A stretch of DNA of 64,000 nt from Agromyces bauzanensis (lineage in GTDB: Bacteria > Actinomycetota > Actinomycetes > Actinomycetales > Microbacteriaceae): positions 214,229 through 278,228 of the forward strand of contig NZ_BMMD01000001.1 in assembly GCF_014645655.1 (NCBI RefSeq), read 5' to 3'. Made by a program: the position numbers and the translations under genes. Below are positions 42,514-49,813 of the stretch, in pieces. The notes under the pieces were generated by a model. That model was not told where the DNA came from and did not search any database. It worked only from the letters and a program-made list of their open reading frames with translations. Numbering within the stretch: position 1 is the stretch's first letter; each line of letters begins with the position of its first letter.

Positions 42514-44751
42514 TCAGTCGGCGTCGGACGCCGACGGTGGGCGGGCGCTTCGGCCCCATCCGCTCGGTTCGGGACCGAGCTCGACGAGTAATCGGCCACC
42601 GCGGTGGAGCTCGTCGCCCCGCAGCCAGGTGCGGTCGAGCCGGTCCCCGTTGAACGCCATGGACTGAACGTACTGCGGCGGACCGTCGCGACGGGGTTCG
42701 ACGAAGCCCGTGGTCTCGATGCGCAGTTCGCCCTCGCCGAGGCGCAGCTCCGCTTCGGCGAAGGACGGTGCATTGAGGAGGAACAGGTTCTGGCCCGCGA
42801 CCGGGAACAACCCGAGCGAGGCCCAGACGTACCAGGAGCTCAGGCCGCCGGAGTCGTCGTTGCCGGGCAGGCCGCCGCGCCCGGTGCCGAACTGCTGGTG
42901 CACGGCGGCGTGGACCACCTCGGCGGTGCGGTCGGGTCGGCCGGCGTACTGGTAGGCCCACGGCGCCTCCATGTCGGGCTCGTTGTTGAGTCCTTCGAAG
43001 CGCCCGAGCGCGTAGCCGTTCGCGAGCTCCTCCACACCGGGCCGCACGCCGGGCTGGCGCACCGGCTCGGCACCGAAGCCGAAGAACGCGTCGAGCATCC
43101 GCACGAAGGCGTCGTCGCCGCCGGCCAGTCCGATCCGGTTGCGCATGTCGTGGAGCAGGCGAAACGAGTAGTTGTACCTGCTCCCCTCGTAGAACGTCGA
43201 GTCGAGCAACAGGCCGGTGGTGTCGTCGAACGCGTTCACCCAGCGGGCGGCGAGCGTCGTGAACTCGTCGACGAGCGCCCGGTCGCCGACGCGCTGGGCG
43301 ACCTTCGCGGTGCACCAGTAGCCGTGGGCGAGGTCGAGCGTGTGGCTGATCGGATGTGCGACTCCGCGCAGGAGGAAGTCCTCGCCGTATGTTCGGCGCA
43401 GGTCGGTGTGCATGTGCACGAGGGCCCATTCCCAGTCCAGGCCGGGCAGGCCGAGCTGGCAGAGGTCGGCGAGGAACGTCTGCGCGAGCGCGGAGCCCTG
43501 CCTCGAGAAACGGTCGCTGCCCCGCGCCATCCGATACCCGATCGGGAAGTTGCCCTCCTCCTCGCAGATCGTGAGGAGTGCGGTGCCGAGCTCCACCGCC
43601 TTCTCGGGCAGCAACGCGGTGATGAGCGGGAGCTGCGTGCGGTAGATGTCCCACATCGTGCTGAGGTCGAACACGAACGGCCCCTCGGACGGCCAGAACG
43701 GGCTCTCCTCCGGTGCGAGGCACGGCTTGATGAGCGAGTGGTACAGCGCCGTCGAGAACACGGTCTCCCGGTCGGCGGTCGGCGCGTCGACCGTGATCGT
43801 CTTCAGGTGACGTCGCCAGGCCTTCTTCGTTCGGTCGCGCCGGTGGGGGAATCGAGCGGGTCCGACGCCGCAGTCGCGCCGCAGGTTCTCACGCGCCTGC
43901 TCCACGCCACGCAGCGAGAAGCCGATGCGCACCTCGATGGTCTGGCCGGGTTCGCTCGGCCCGGCCCACATCATGCCGAACGGGCGCAGCGTGGTCGGTC
44001 GGATGTGGTCGAACGCGAGTCGTGTGCCGCCCGGCATGAGCCGACGGTCGTACCAGAGCATCTGGCGCCACGACTTCGCGTCGCACTCGATGTAGACGGC
44101 GAGCGGCGCGCCCTCGACGACGATCTCGCCCTGTGCGATGCCCGGTCCGATCGACTCGAGCTTCGCTCTCAGCGGGATCGTCTCGCCATGGGGGATCGCG
44201 AGCCCGCCGAGCGAGAAGTCGATCACGATGCGCGCGTTCGGATTGCGCGGGAGGGTGTACCGGTGCACGGCGCTCTTCGGCCCGACGGTGAGTTCTGCGC
44301 GGATGCCGGAGCCCAGCGTCGCGGCGTAGTAGCCCGGCTCCGCCGCCTCGTCGAGGATCTCCCACGTGCGACCGAGCACGTCGAGGGGCTCGAGCATCGG
44401 CGTCACGCGGAAGTAGTTGTAGTACTTGCGGATCGCGCCGGTGCCCGACTGCTGGAAGTGCGTGAACCCGGATGCCACGTCGTCGTCGTGGATCGTGGTC
44501 GGCACCCCCTCCGTGCTGAGGTCGTATCGCCCGTAGCCGGTGGGATACGCGCCCGAGTACGCGCACGCCGACACCATCCCGAGCGGATACGTCGCCCCAG
44601 GATGAGTGTTGCCCACCTGCGGCTTCGGCCACCACCACGTGGCGGCGATGCCGGTGGGGGATGGAAGGTCGGTGATCTCGGTGCCGATGAACGGATCGAC
44701 ACGGCCGATCATGCGGCTCCCGGATGGCGCCGGGCGCCGTGTTGCAGGCAT
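42514..44751 (-). CDS. Glycoside hydrolase family 92 protein (alpha-mannosidase-like)
   Basis: 745-aa enzyme of GH92, Ca-dependent exo-alpha-mannosidases. VDPFIGT opens the N-terminal beta-sandwich. The (alpha/alpha)6 barrel contains STMWDIYRTQLPLITALLPE, then FEGLNNEPDMEAPWAYQYAG with the catalytic-acid region, and GLPGNDDSGGLSSWYVWASLG LFPVAG, all GH92 hallmarks. There is no secretion signal, unlike most bacterial GH92 enzymes, so it seems to act on imported or internal mannosides. ATG 44751 is used; ATG 44712 (MIGRVDPF) would remove a 13-residue basic lead. Confidence 0.9.
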   Translation of the reverse strand: MPATRRPAPSGSRMIGRVDPFIGTEITDLPSPTGIAATWWWPKPQVGNTHPGATYPLGMVSACAYSGAYPTGYGRYDLSTEGVPTTIHDDDVASGFTHFQQSGTGAIRKYYNYFRVTPMLEPLDVLGRTWEILDEAAEPGYYAATLGSGIRAELTVGPKSAVHRYTLPRNPNARIVIDFSLGGLAIPHGETIPLRAKLESIGPGIAQGEIVVEGAPLAVYIECDAKSWRQMLWYDRRLMPGGTRLAFDHIRPTTLRPFGMMWAGPSEPGQTIEVRIGFSLRGVEQARENLRRDCGVGPARFPHRRDRTKKAWRRHLKTITVDAPTADRETVFSTALYHSLIKPCLAPEESPFWPSEGPFVFDLSTMWDIYRTQLPLITALLPEKAVELGTALLTICEEEGNFPIGYRMARGSDRFSRQGSALAQTFLADLCQLGLPGLDWEWALVHMHTDLRRTYGEDFLLRGVAHPISHTLDLAHGYWCTAKVAQRVGDRALVDEFTTLAARWVNAFDDTTGLLLDSTFYEGSRYNYSFRLLHDMRNRIGLAGGDDAFVRMLDAFFGFGAEPVRQPGVRPGVEELANGYALGRFEGLNNEPDMEAPWAYQYAGRPDRTAEVVHAAVHQQFGTGRGGLPGNDDSGGLSSWYVWASLGLFPVAGQNLFLLNAPSFAEAELRLGEGELRIETTGFVEPRRDGPPQYVQSMAFNGDRLDRTWLRGDELHRGGRLLVELGPEPSGWGRSARPPSASDAD

Positions 44752-45006
44752 GTTCGCGCACTGCGGACGGCACGGGCGAAAATGTCCATGCCGGGACGAT
44801 ATGTGCTCGCGACCTCCCGTGGGTTACCGGCTGATGAACGATTGCCGAGGGATCGGCTGCGGCATCCCGTCGTCGGGGAATGGCGACGCGCGGTCGCCTG
44901 TTGTATCCTGAAAGGCCGCCGAACCTTCGGGCACGGCGGGTTGGAAACTCCACAGCGTGCGACAACGGCCCGCCGAACCGGTCTTGGAACCGGTCAGGCG
45001 ACACAC
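44752..45006 (+). promoter_or_regulatory. Upstream region of tmRNA
   Basis: 255 bases without a gene. TATCCT (44904-44909) is a possible -10. CCGCCG/CGGCGG around 44917-44940 can form a 6-bp hairpin, and the nonamer GAACCGGTC occurs twice as a direct repeat (44975-44983 and 44987-44995) just before the mature 5' end. The exact transcription start cannot be fixed. Confidence 0.35.
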
Positions 45007-45373
45007 GGGGATGATCGGTTTCGACATCGTCTGCGAACCCACGAGAAGCGGGCCGAGGATGCAGGGTTATCTCGTGAACGCTCCCTGCAAACCAATAACT
45101 GCCGAAAAGAAGCAGTCTGACTTCGCCCTCGCTGCCTAAGCGAGCCCGATAGTCCGTCAGCCCGGGTCTGTTCCCGCCCCGGTCGCTGGCGTCATCTAGG
45201 GAACTTGCTGCACGTCGTCGCCTGAGCGTCGTGCGGGACTTTCTTCAGGCTGGGCCTGTCGACTTGGGTGCCTGTGGCAAAGGTCGGGGCCGAGCAGAAC
45301 GCTTGCACAGGATGCGCCCGGAGAAGGCGTGGAATCACAGCGATGGACGGGGGTTCAATTCCCCCCATCTCCA
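45007..45373 (+). ncRNA. ssrA: Transfer-messenger RNA (tmRNA)
   Basis: One-piece tmRNA of about 367 nt that rescues stalled ribosomes with SmpB. The 5' acceptor strand GGGGATG (45007-45013) pairs with CATCTCC (45366-45372), discriminator A at 45373. The D-arm region reads ATCGGTTTCGACATCG, and the T arm GGGGGTTCAATTCCCCC is complete. The tag frame ends ...AEKKQSDFALAA then TAA at 45137-45139, the ALAA end being the usual protease signal. The resume codon cannot be set with certainty (likely in GCT CCC TGC AAA). CCA is not encoded. Confidence 0.95.
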
Positions 45374-45432
45374 CACGGTGCCGGCCGGAGCAACGCCTCC
45401 GGCGGCCTGGCCGTTGTCGCATGTTGCGGTCC

Positions 45433-45467
45433 CGAGAGGGGCGGTCTGGTTCGGGCCGCCCCTCTCG
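45433..45467 (+). terminator. Hairpin terminator of tmRNA
   Basis: A perfect 12-bp stem, CGAGAGGGGCGG (45433-45444) with CCGCCCCTCTCG (45456-45467), and an 11-base loop, 60 bases beyond the tmRNA 3' end. It lies before the aldo/keto reductase gene. Confidence 0.7.
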
Positions 45468-45529
45468 TGCGCTCACGGCCCGCCGCCGGTCGCGGACCGG
45501 TGTCCCGCTGCTGGGTGCATGATGGAGCG

Positions 45530-46591
45530 ATGTCGACGTACCTCGCCGCACCCGACCGCTACGACCGCATGTCCTATCGCCGCACCGGGCGATCGGGCTT
45601 GAAGCTCCCGCTGATCTCCCTCGGCCTCTGGCAGAACTTCGGCGACGACCGGCCGCTCGATTCGCAGCGCGCGATCGTGCGCCGCGCATTCGATCTCGGC
45701 ATCACGCACTTCGACCTGGCCAACAACTACGGCCCGCCGTATGGGGCCGCCGAGCAGAACTTCGGCCGACTGCTCGCGACCGACCTCCGGCCCCACCGCG
45801 ACGAGCTCGTGCTCTCGACCAAGGCCGGGTGGGACATGTGGCCGGGTCCCTACGGCGTGGGCGGCTGCAGGAAGTACCTGCTCTCGTCGCTCGACCGTTC
45901 GCTCGCCCGGCTCGGGCTCGACTCGGTCGACATCTTCTACTCGCACCGGCCCGACCCCGAGACGCCGCTCGACGAGACCGCCGCCGCGCTCGACCATGCG
46001 GTGCGCTCGGGCAGGGCGCTCCACGTCGGCATCTCGTCGTACAGTGCCGAGGCCAGCCGGACGATCGCGGCCATGCTCGCCGAGCTCGGTACGCCGCTCC
46101 TCATCCACCAGCCCTCGTACTCGATGCTGAACCGGTGGATCGAGACCGAGGGGCTGCTCGACGCGGCGGGCGAACTCGGGTTCGGCGTCATCGGCTTCAC
46201 GCCGCTCGCACAGGGCATGCTCACCGACAAGTACCTGGGCGGCATCCCCGAAGGCTCGCGCGCGGCGACCGACGGCTCGCTCGACCGCGGGATGCTGAGC
46301 GAGGAGAACCTCGATCGCCTGCGGGCCCTCGCGGCGCTCGCCGAGCGGCGCGGCCAGTCGCTCGCACAGCTGGCGCTCGCGTGGGCGCTCCGCGACGAGC
46401 GGGTCACGAGCCTCGTCATCGGTGCGAGCCGCGTCGGTCAGCTCGAGGAGAACGTGGCCGCGCTCGAGCACCTGGACTTCACGGCCGAGGAGCTGGCCGA
46501 GATCGACCGGTTCGCAGGCGACGCCGGCATCGACCTCTGGGCCGATGCCCGGCACGGTGGGGGGCTGCCGGTGCTGCGCCCGTCTCCGTGA
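45530..46591 (+). CDS. Aldo/keto reductase (YghZ/Gpr-like)
   Basis: 353-aa NADPH-dependent TIM-barrel reductase closest to L-glyceraldehyde-3-phosphate reductase YghZ. It opens DRYDRMSYRRTGRSGLKLPL ISLGLWQNFG. The catalytic tetrad is visible: Asp and Tyr in HFDLANNYGPPYG, Lys in STKAGWDMWPGPYG, His in FYSHRPDP. The late motif LVIGASRVGQLEENV binds NADPH. Likely detoxifies methylglyoxal or triose aldehydes. ATG 45530 begins the conserved N-terminus and is preceded by CATGATGGAGCG. Confidence 0.92.
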   Translation: MSTYLAAPDRYDRMSYRRTGRSGLKLPLISLGLWQNFGDDRPLDSQRAIVRRAFDLGITHFDLANNYGPPYGAAEQNFGRLLATDLRPHRDELVLSTKAGWDMWPGPYGVGGCRKYLLSSLDRSLARLGLDSVDIFYSHRPDPETPLDETAAALDHAVRSGRALHVGISSYSAEASRTIAAMLAELGTPLLIHQPSYSMLNRWIETEGLLDAAGELGFGVIGFTPLAQGMLTDKYLGGIPEGSRAATDGSLDRGMLSEENLDRLRALAALAERRGQSLAQLALAWALRDERVTSLVIGASRVGQLEENVAALEHLDFTAEELAEIDRFAGDAGIDLWADARHGGGLPVLRPSP

Positions 46592-46625
46592 CCGGCGGCC
46601 GCGACGGGCGCCGGTCACGGCCGCG

Positions 46626-47141
46626 TCAGTACGCCGCGCCGGCGAGCGAGCCCGAGACCGGGCCGGCCGGGTCCCAGATCACGCACGACACGGTGCGGTC
46701 GCCGGCGGCCCAGCCCTCGGCGGTCGGGCGGTAGCCGTAGAAGTCCAGCATCGACGACTCGTAGGCGAGGCCCACGAACGGCTCGAACTCGCCGAGGCAT
46801 CCGGAATCGGATGCCTCGAGCACCGCGTCGTCGCCGGGGTAGTCGCCGTCGTCGAGCGTGAAGTCGAAGTACACCTCCTCGTCGTGCGGCTCACCGCACG
46901 GCACCACGGGCACCTCGCTCACGACCTCCTCCTCGACCATGTTCATGCAGTCGCCGACACGAAGCGCGAAGACATCGGCGTCGCCCTCCTCCACGATCTC
47001 CCGCGTGGTCTCGTCGCGTTCGGGCTGCGGCGCGCCGATCGGCAGCAGGTCGAGCACCGCGCTGCAGCCGGTGAGGGGGAGCGCCACGGTCAGGGCCGCG
47101 GCGGCGATGAGGGTGCGGACGAGGGAGCGGCGAGCGGTCAT
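46626..47141 (-). CDS. Septum-formation-domain lipoprotein
   Basis: 171-aa lipoprotein. A basic start and hydrophobic core lead to the lipobox LTGC with Cys26 as the acylated residue. The mature part has VGDCMNMVEEEVVSEVPVVP CGEPHDEEVYFDF and a later SCVIWDP, matching the actinobacterial septum-formation domain (paired cysteines around CGEPHDEEV). It sits on the outer face of the membrane; its exact role in division or cell envelope is unclear. ATG 47141 precedes the signal peptide. Confidence 0.88.
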   Translation of the reverse strand: MTARRSLVRTLIAAAALTVALPLTGCSAVLDLLPIGAPQPERDETTREIVEEGDADVFALRVGDCMNMVEEEVVSEVPVVPCGEPHDEEVYFDFTLDDGDYPGDDAVLEASDSGCLGEFEPFVGLAYESSMLDFYGYRPTAEGWAAGDRTVSCVIWDPAGPVSGSLAGAAY

Positions 47142-47311
47142 GCGGCGGCCTTTCGGGGCGAGGGCGGGGGTGAGCGGATGCCGCGTCGCCGGGCAGTGGA
47201 AGGGGTCCGTGGGAGCGCGGCGGCGCCAGCCTATCGGCGGCCACCCACTCCGCGCGATGGGATGGAAGTCCCCATGGGCTCCCTTGCGCCCAGCCGGGCC
47301 TGCCCATGCGC

Positions 47312-47533
47312 TCAGCGGTCGTGTTCGTCCGAGTCCGTGCGGCGCCAGACGGCCAGGCGCCGCACCCACGATCGACGCCCGGGCTCGGCGATCGCCTGCT
47401 CATCCTCCGACGGCTGCTCGGAGCGCGCCGCGGCGTCCCGTTCCTCGCGCCAGATCAGGTACGCGAGGTACGGGTCGTCCTCCGGGCCCAGCGCGTCGTG
47501 CTGGTCCGGCACCCGAGTCCGTCTGCGTTGCAT
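47312..47533 (-). CDS. Small hypothetical protein
   Basis: 73-aa hydrophilic, strongly charged protein (DDPYLAYLIWREERDAAARS) with a basic C-terminus (RRSWVRRLAVWRR). No family recognised. GGGGGAAGAG lies at ribosome-site distance before ATG 47533. The frame fills the gap between the lipoprotein and LLM genes. Moderate support only. Confidence 0.5.
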   Translation of the reverse strand: MQRRRTRVPDQHDALGPEDDPYLAYLIWREERDAAARSEQPSEDEQAIAEPGRRSWVRRLAVWRRTDSDEHDR

Positions 47534-47608
47534 CGCCGACTCTTCCCCCTGAGAGCCCCGCCCCCTCTTGTGAGCAAGATAACCCCGAAGTCGGCCCCGG
47601 CGCGACCC

Positions 47609-48532
47609 CTAGTGCAGGTGGGGAAGCACCTCCGCGGCGAGAAGCTCCAGGTGCTCGAGGTCGCGCAGGTCGACCAGCTGCAGGTAGACGCGATCGGCCC
47701 CGAGTTCGCGCAGGCGGAGGAGCCTGTCGATGGCGGCATCCGGGGTCCCGGCGATGTTCACGTCGGCGAACGTGTCGACATCGGCGCCGATGGCCTCGAG
47801 CCGTCGAAGGTAGTCGGTGTCGTCGGTGGCGACGACGGTGGGCAGCGCGACGGATCGGCGCAGCGTCGCCGGGTCGCGGCCCGCCTCCTCACAGGCCCGG
47901 CGCACGCCGTCGAAGGCCCGCACGATGACCTCTTCGGAACGGAAGCCGATGTTGAACTCGGTCGCGTGGCGTGCGGCGATCGCGGGCGTGCGGCGCGGAC
48001 CGGCGCCGCCGATGATCACGGGCACGCGCTCCTGAACGGGCTTCGGCAGGGCGGGGGAGCCCGCGAGCGTGTAGTGCTCGCCCGCGAAGCCGAAGGTGCC
48101 GCCGACGGGCGTCGACCAGAGTCCCGTGATGACGTCGAGCTGTTCCTCGAGCATGCCGAACCGCTTCTCGGGGAACGGGATGCCGTAGGCCGTGTGCTCT
48201 GCGGCGAACCAGCCCGTGCCGAGCCCGAGCTCGACGCGCCCGCCCGACATGGCGTCGACCTGCGCGACCTGGACGGCGAGGATCGACGGGTGCCGGAACG
48301 TCGCCGAGGAGACCAGCGTGCCCAGCCGGATGCGACGGGTCTCGCGGGCCAGGCCCGCAAGCGTGGTCCAGGCATCCGTCGGTCCCGGAAGCGGGTCGCC
48401 TGAGCCCATGCGCAGGAAGTGGTCGGAACGGAACCAGCCGTCGAAGCCCAGGCGCTCGGTCGCGGCGGCCTGCGCGAGCTGGTCGTCGTAGCTCGCGCCC
48501 TGCTGCGGCTCGGTGAAGATGCAGAGTTCCAT
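47609..48532 (-). CDS. LLM-class F420-dependent oxidoreductase
   Basis: 307-aa TIM-barrel flavin/F420 enzyme. ELCIFTEPQQGASYDDQLAQ, GFDGWFRSDHFLRMG, RRIRLGTLVSSATFRHPSIL and GGRVELGLGTGWFAAEHTAYG are the standard segments of the actinobacterial F420 TIGR subfamilies. VPVIIGGAGPRRTP lines the cofactor phosphate. Substrate unknown. ATG 48532 starts two bases after the hisN stop region, so it is co-transcribed with hisN. Confidence 0.9.
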   Translation of the reverse strand: MELCIFTEPQQGASYDDQLAQAAATERLGFDGWFRSDHFLRMGSGDPLPGPTDAWTTLAGLARETRRIRLGTLVSSATFRHPSILAVQVAQVDAMSGGRVELGLGTGWFAAEHTAYGIPFPEKRFGMLEEQLDVITGLWSTPVGGTFGFAGEHYTLAGSPALPKPVQERVPVIIGGAGPRRTPAIAARHATEFNIGFRSEEVIVRAFDGVRRACEEAGRDPATLRRSVALPTVVATDDTDYLRRLEAIGADVDTFADVNIAGTPDAAIDRLLRLRELGADRVYLQLVDLRDLEHLELLAAEVLPHLH

Positions 48533-48533
48533 G

Positions 48534-49436
48534 TCAGACCTCCCGGCCCTCGGCCAGCACGGCGAGCACCGCGTCGTGCAGTCGGCCGTTCGTGGCGAGC
48601 GAACTGCCGTGCCACGGACCGGGCTCACCCGTGATCGACGTGAGCCGGCCGCCGGCCTCCTCGACGATGGGCACGAGCGCGGCCAGGTCGTATGGCTTCA
48701 CGTCGAACTCGCCCGTGATGTCGATGAGCCCCTCGGCGAGCAGCATGTACGACCACAGGTCGCCGTAGGCACGGTCCCGCCACACCCGGTCGCCGAGCGC
48801 GAGCAGGCGGTCGAGGTAGCCGGCCTGCCGCCACTGGGCGAGGCTCTGGAAGCTGAGCGAGGCGTCCGCCAGTCGCTCGACGACCGACACGCGCAGGCGC
48901 CGGGCGCCGGGGAAGCGAGCGGATGCCGCATCCGCCCGCCCTTCGTCCGTTGCCGTCTCGTCGGGTGCGTCGACACGTGCGCCCGCCTCGGCGGCCGACT
49001 CGATTGTCCACGCGCCCATGCCGCGGGCGGCCCACCACCGTCGGCCCATGGCGGGGGAGGTCGCGACGCCGACGACCGGCACGCCGTCGATCGCGAGCGC
49101 GATGAGGGTGCCCCAGACGGGGATGCCGCGGAGGAAGTTCGCGGTGCCGTCGATGGGGTCGATGATCCACTGCCGTGCGGAGTCGCCCTCGGTGCCGAAC
49201 TCCTCGCCGAGGATGCCGTCGCCGGGGCGCGCCGCGGCGAGCCGGTCGCGGATGGCGCGCTCGACCGCGAGATCGGCTTCGGTCACAGGTGTGCGGTCGG
49301 GCTTCGTCTGCACGTCGAGGTCGACCGCGCGGAAGCGGGCGAGCGAGACGGCGTCGGCGCGATCGGCGAGCTCGAGGGCGAGCCTGAGGTCGTCGGTGAG
49401 GTCTGGGGTGAGGTGTTCGTCAGGGGCGGCGGTCAC
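48534..49436 (-). CDS. hisN: Histidinol-phosphatase (inositol monophosphatase family)
   Basis: 300-aa Mg-dependent phosphatase that removes phosphate from histidinol phosphate in histidine synthesis. Metal ligands are Glu in LGEEFG (about 77-81) and Asp93/Asp96 in IIDPIDGTANF. The following FLRGIPVWGTLIALA is the HisN-specific version of the loop. GDLWSYMLLAEGLIDIT and KPYDLAALVPIVEEAGG complete the fold. An internal Ala/Asp-rich insert (about 155-175) is longer than usual. Start is GTG 49436, fixed by a TAGGCT box ending seven bases earlier. Confidence 0.9.
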   Translation of the reverse strand: MTAAPDEHLTPDLTDDLRLALELADRADAVSLARFRAVDLDVQTKPDRTPVTEADLAVERAIRDRLAAARPGDGILGEEFGTEGDSARQWIIDPIDGTANFLRGIPVWGTLIALAIDGVPVVGVATSPAMGRRWWAARGMGAWTIESAAEAGARVDAPDETATDEGRADAASARFPGARRLRVSVVERLADASLSFQSLAQWRQAGYLDRLLALGDRVWRDRAYGDLWSYMLLAEGLIDITGEFDVKPYDLAALVPIVEEAGGRLTSITGEPGPWHGSSLATNGRLHDAVLAVLAEGREV

Positions 49437-49443
49437 TCGACCC

Positions 49444-49449
49444 AGCCTA
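49444..49449 (-). promoter_or_regulatory. -10 box (TAGGCT) of hisN
   Basis: TAGGCT on the minus strand with exactly seven bases to the GTG start at 49436. This indicates a leaderless hisN message. Confidence 0.5.
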
Positions 49450-49552
49450 CCGACGCGCCTGACGCGCCCGGCCGCACTCCGATTGGCGCTCGCAGCCTCT
49501 CGCCTGATAATGTGATCTTTCGGTTCGGGCTCGTCGAGACATCCCGAACCAT

Positions 49553-49625
49553 GCACCTCTAGCTCAATCGGCAGAGCAACTGACTCTTAATCAGTGGGTT
49601 CAGGGTTCAAGTCCCTGGGGGTGCA
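49553..49625 (+). tRNA. tRNA-Lys (anticodon CUU)
   Basis: 73-nt tRNA. The acceptor GCACCTC pairs with GGGGTGC (with wobble), discriminator A at 49625. The D arm is AGCTCAATCGGCAGAGC. The anticodon stem ACTGA/TCAGT closes the loop CTCTTAA, giving CUU (codon AAG). The T arm is CAGGGTTCAAGTCCCTG. CCA is not encoded. Confidence 0.96.
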
Positions 49626-49630
49626 CTGCG

Positions 49631-49668
49631 GCCCCGAACCTCTCGCCAGGTTCGGGGCCTCTTCATTT
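49631..49668 (+). terminator. Rho-independent terminator after tRNA-Lys
   Basis: A 10-bp stem, CCCCGAACCT (49632-49641) with AGGTTCGGGG (49648-49657), a 6-base loop and a T-rich tail (CCTCTTCATTT). It starts six bases after the tRNA. Confidence 0.85.
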
Positions 49669-49813
49669 CACGCCGCGCGTTCGGCAATGGACGGCGCACC
49701 TGACAGCGCCCGTTCACCCGTTGGCTGCGGGCATTTCATGCCCGCTCCAGTCCGACGTGACGCGACCGGAATAGCCTCCTCGTCGAATTCAGGTACTCGC
49801 CGGGGGGATCAAC

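Noticed and set aside
45268-45522. Plus-strand frame across the tmRNA 3' end
   Set aside because: It lies over the tmRNA acceptor and T-arm, and the peptide is a by-product of the RNA sequence.
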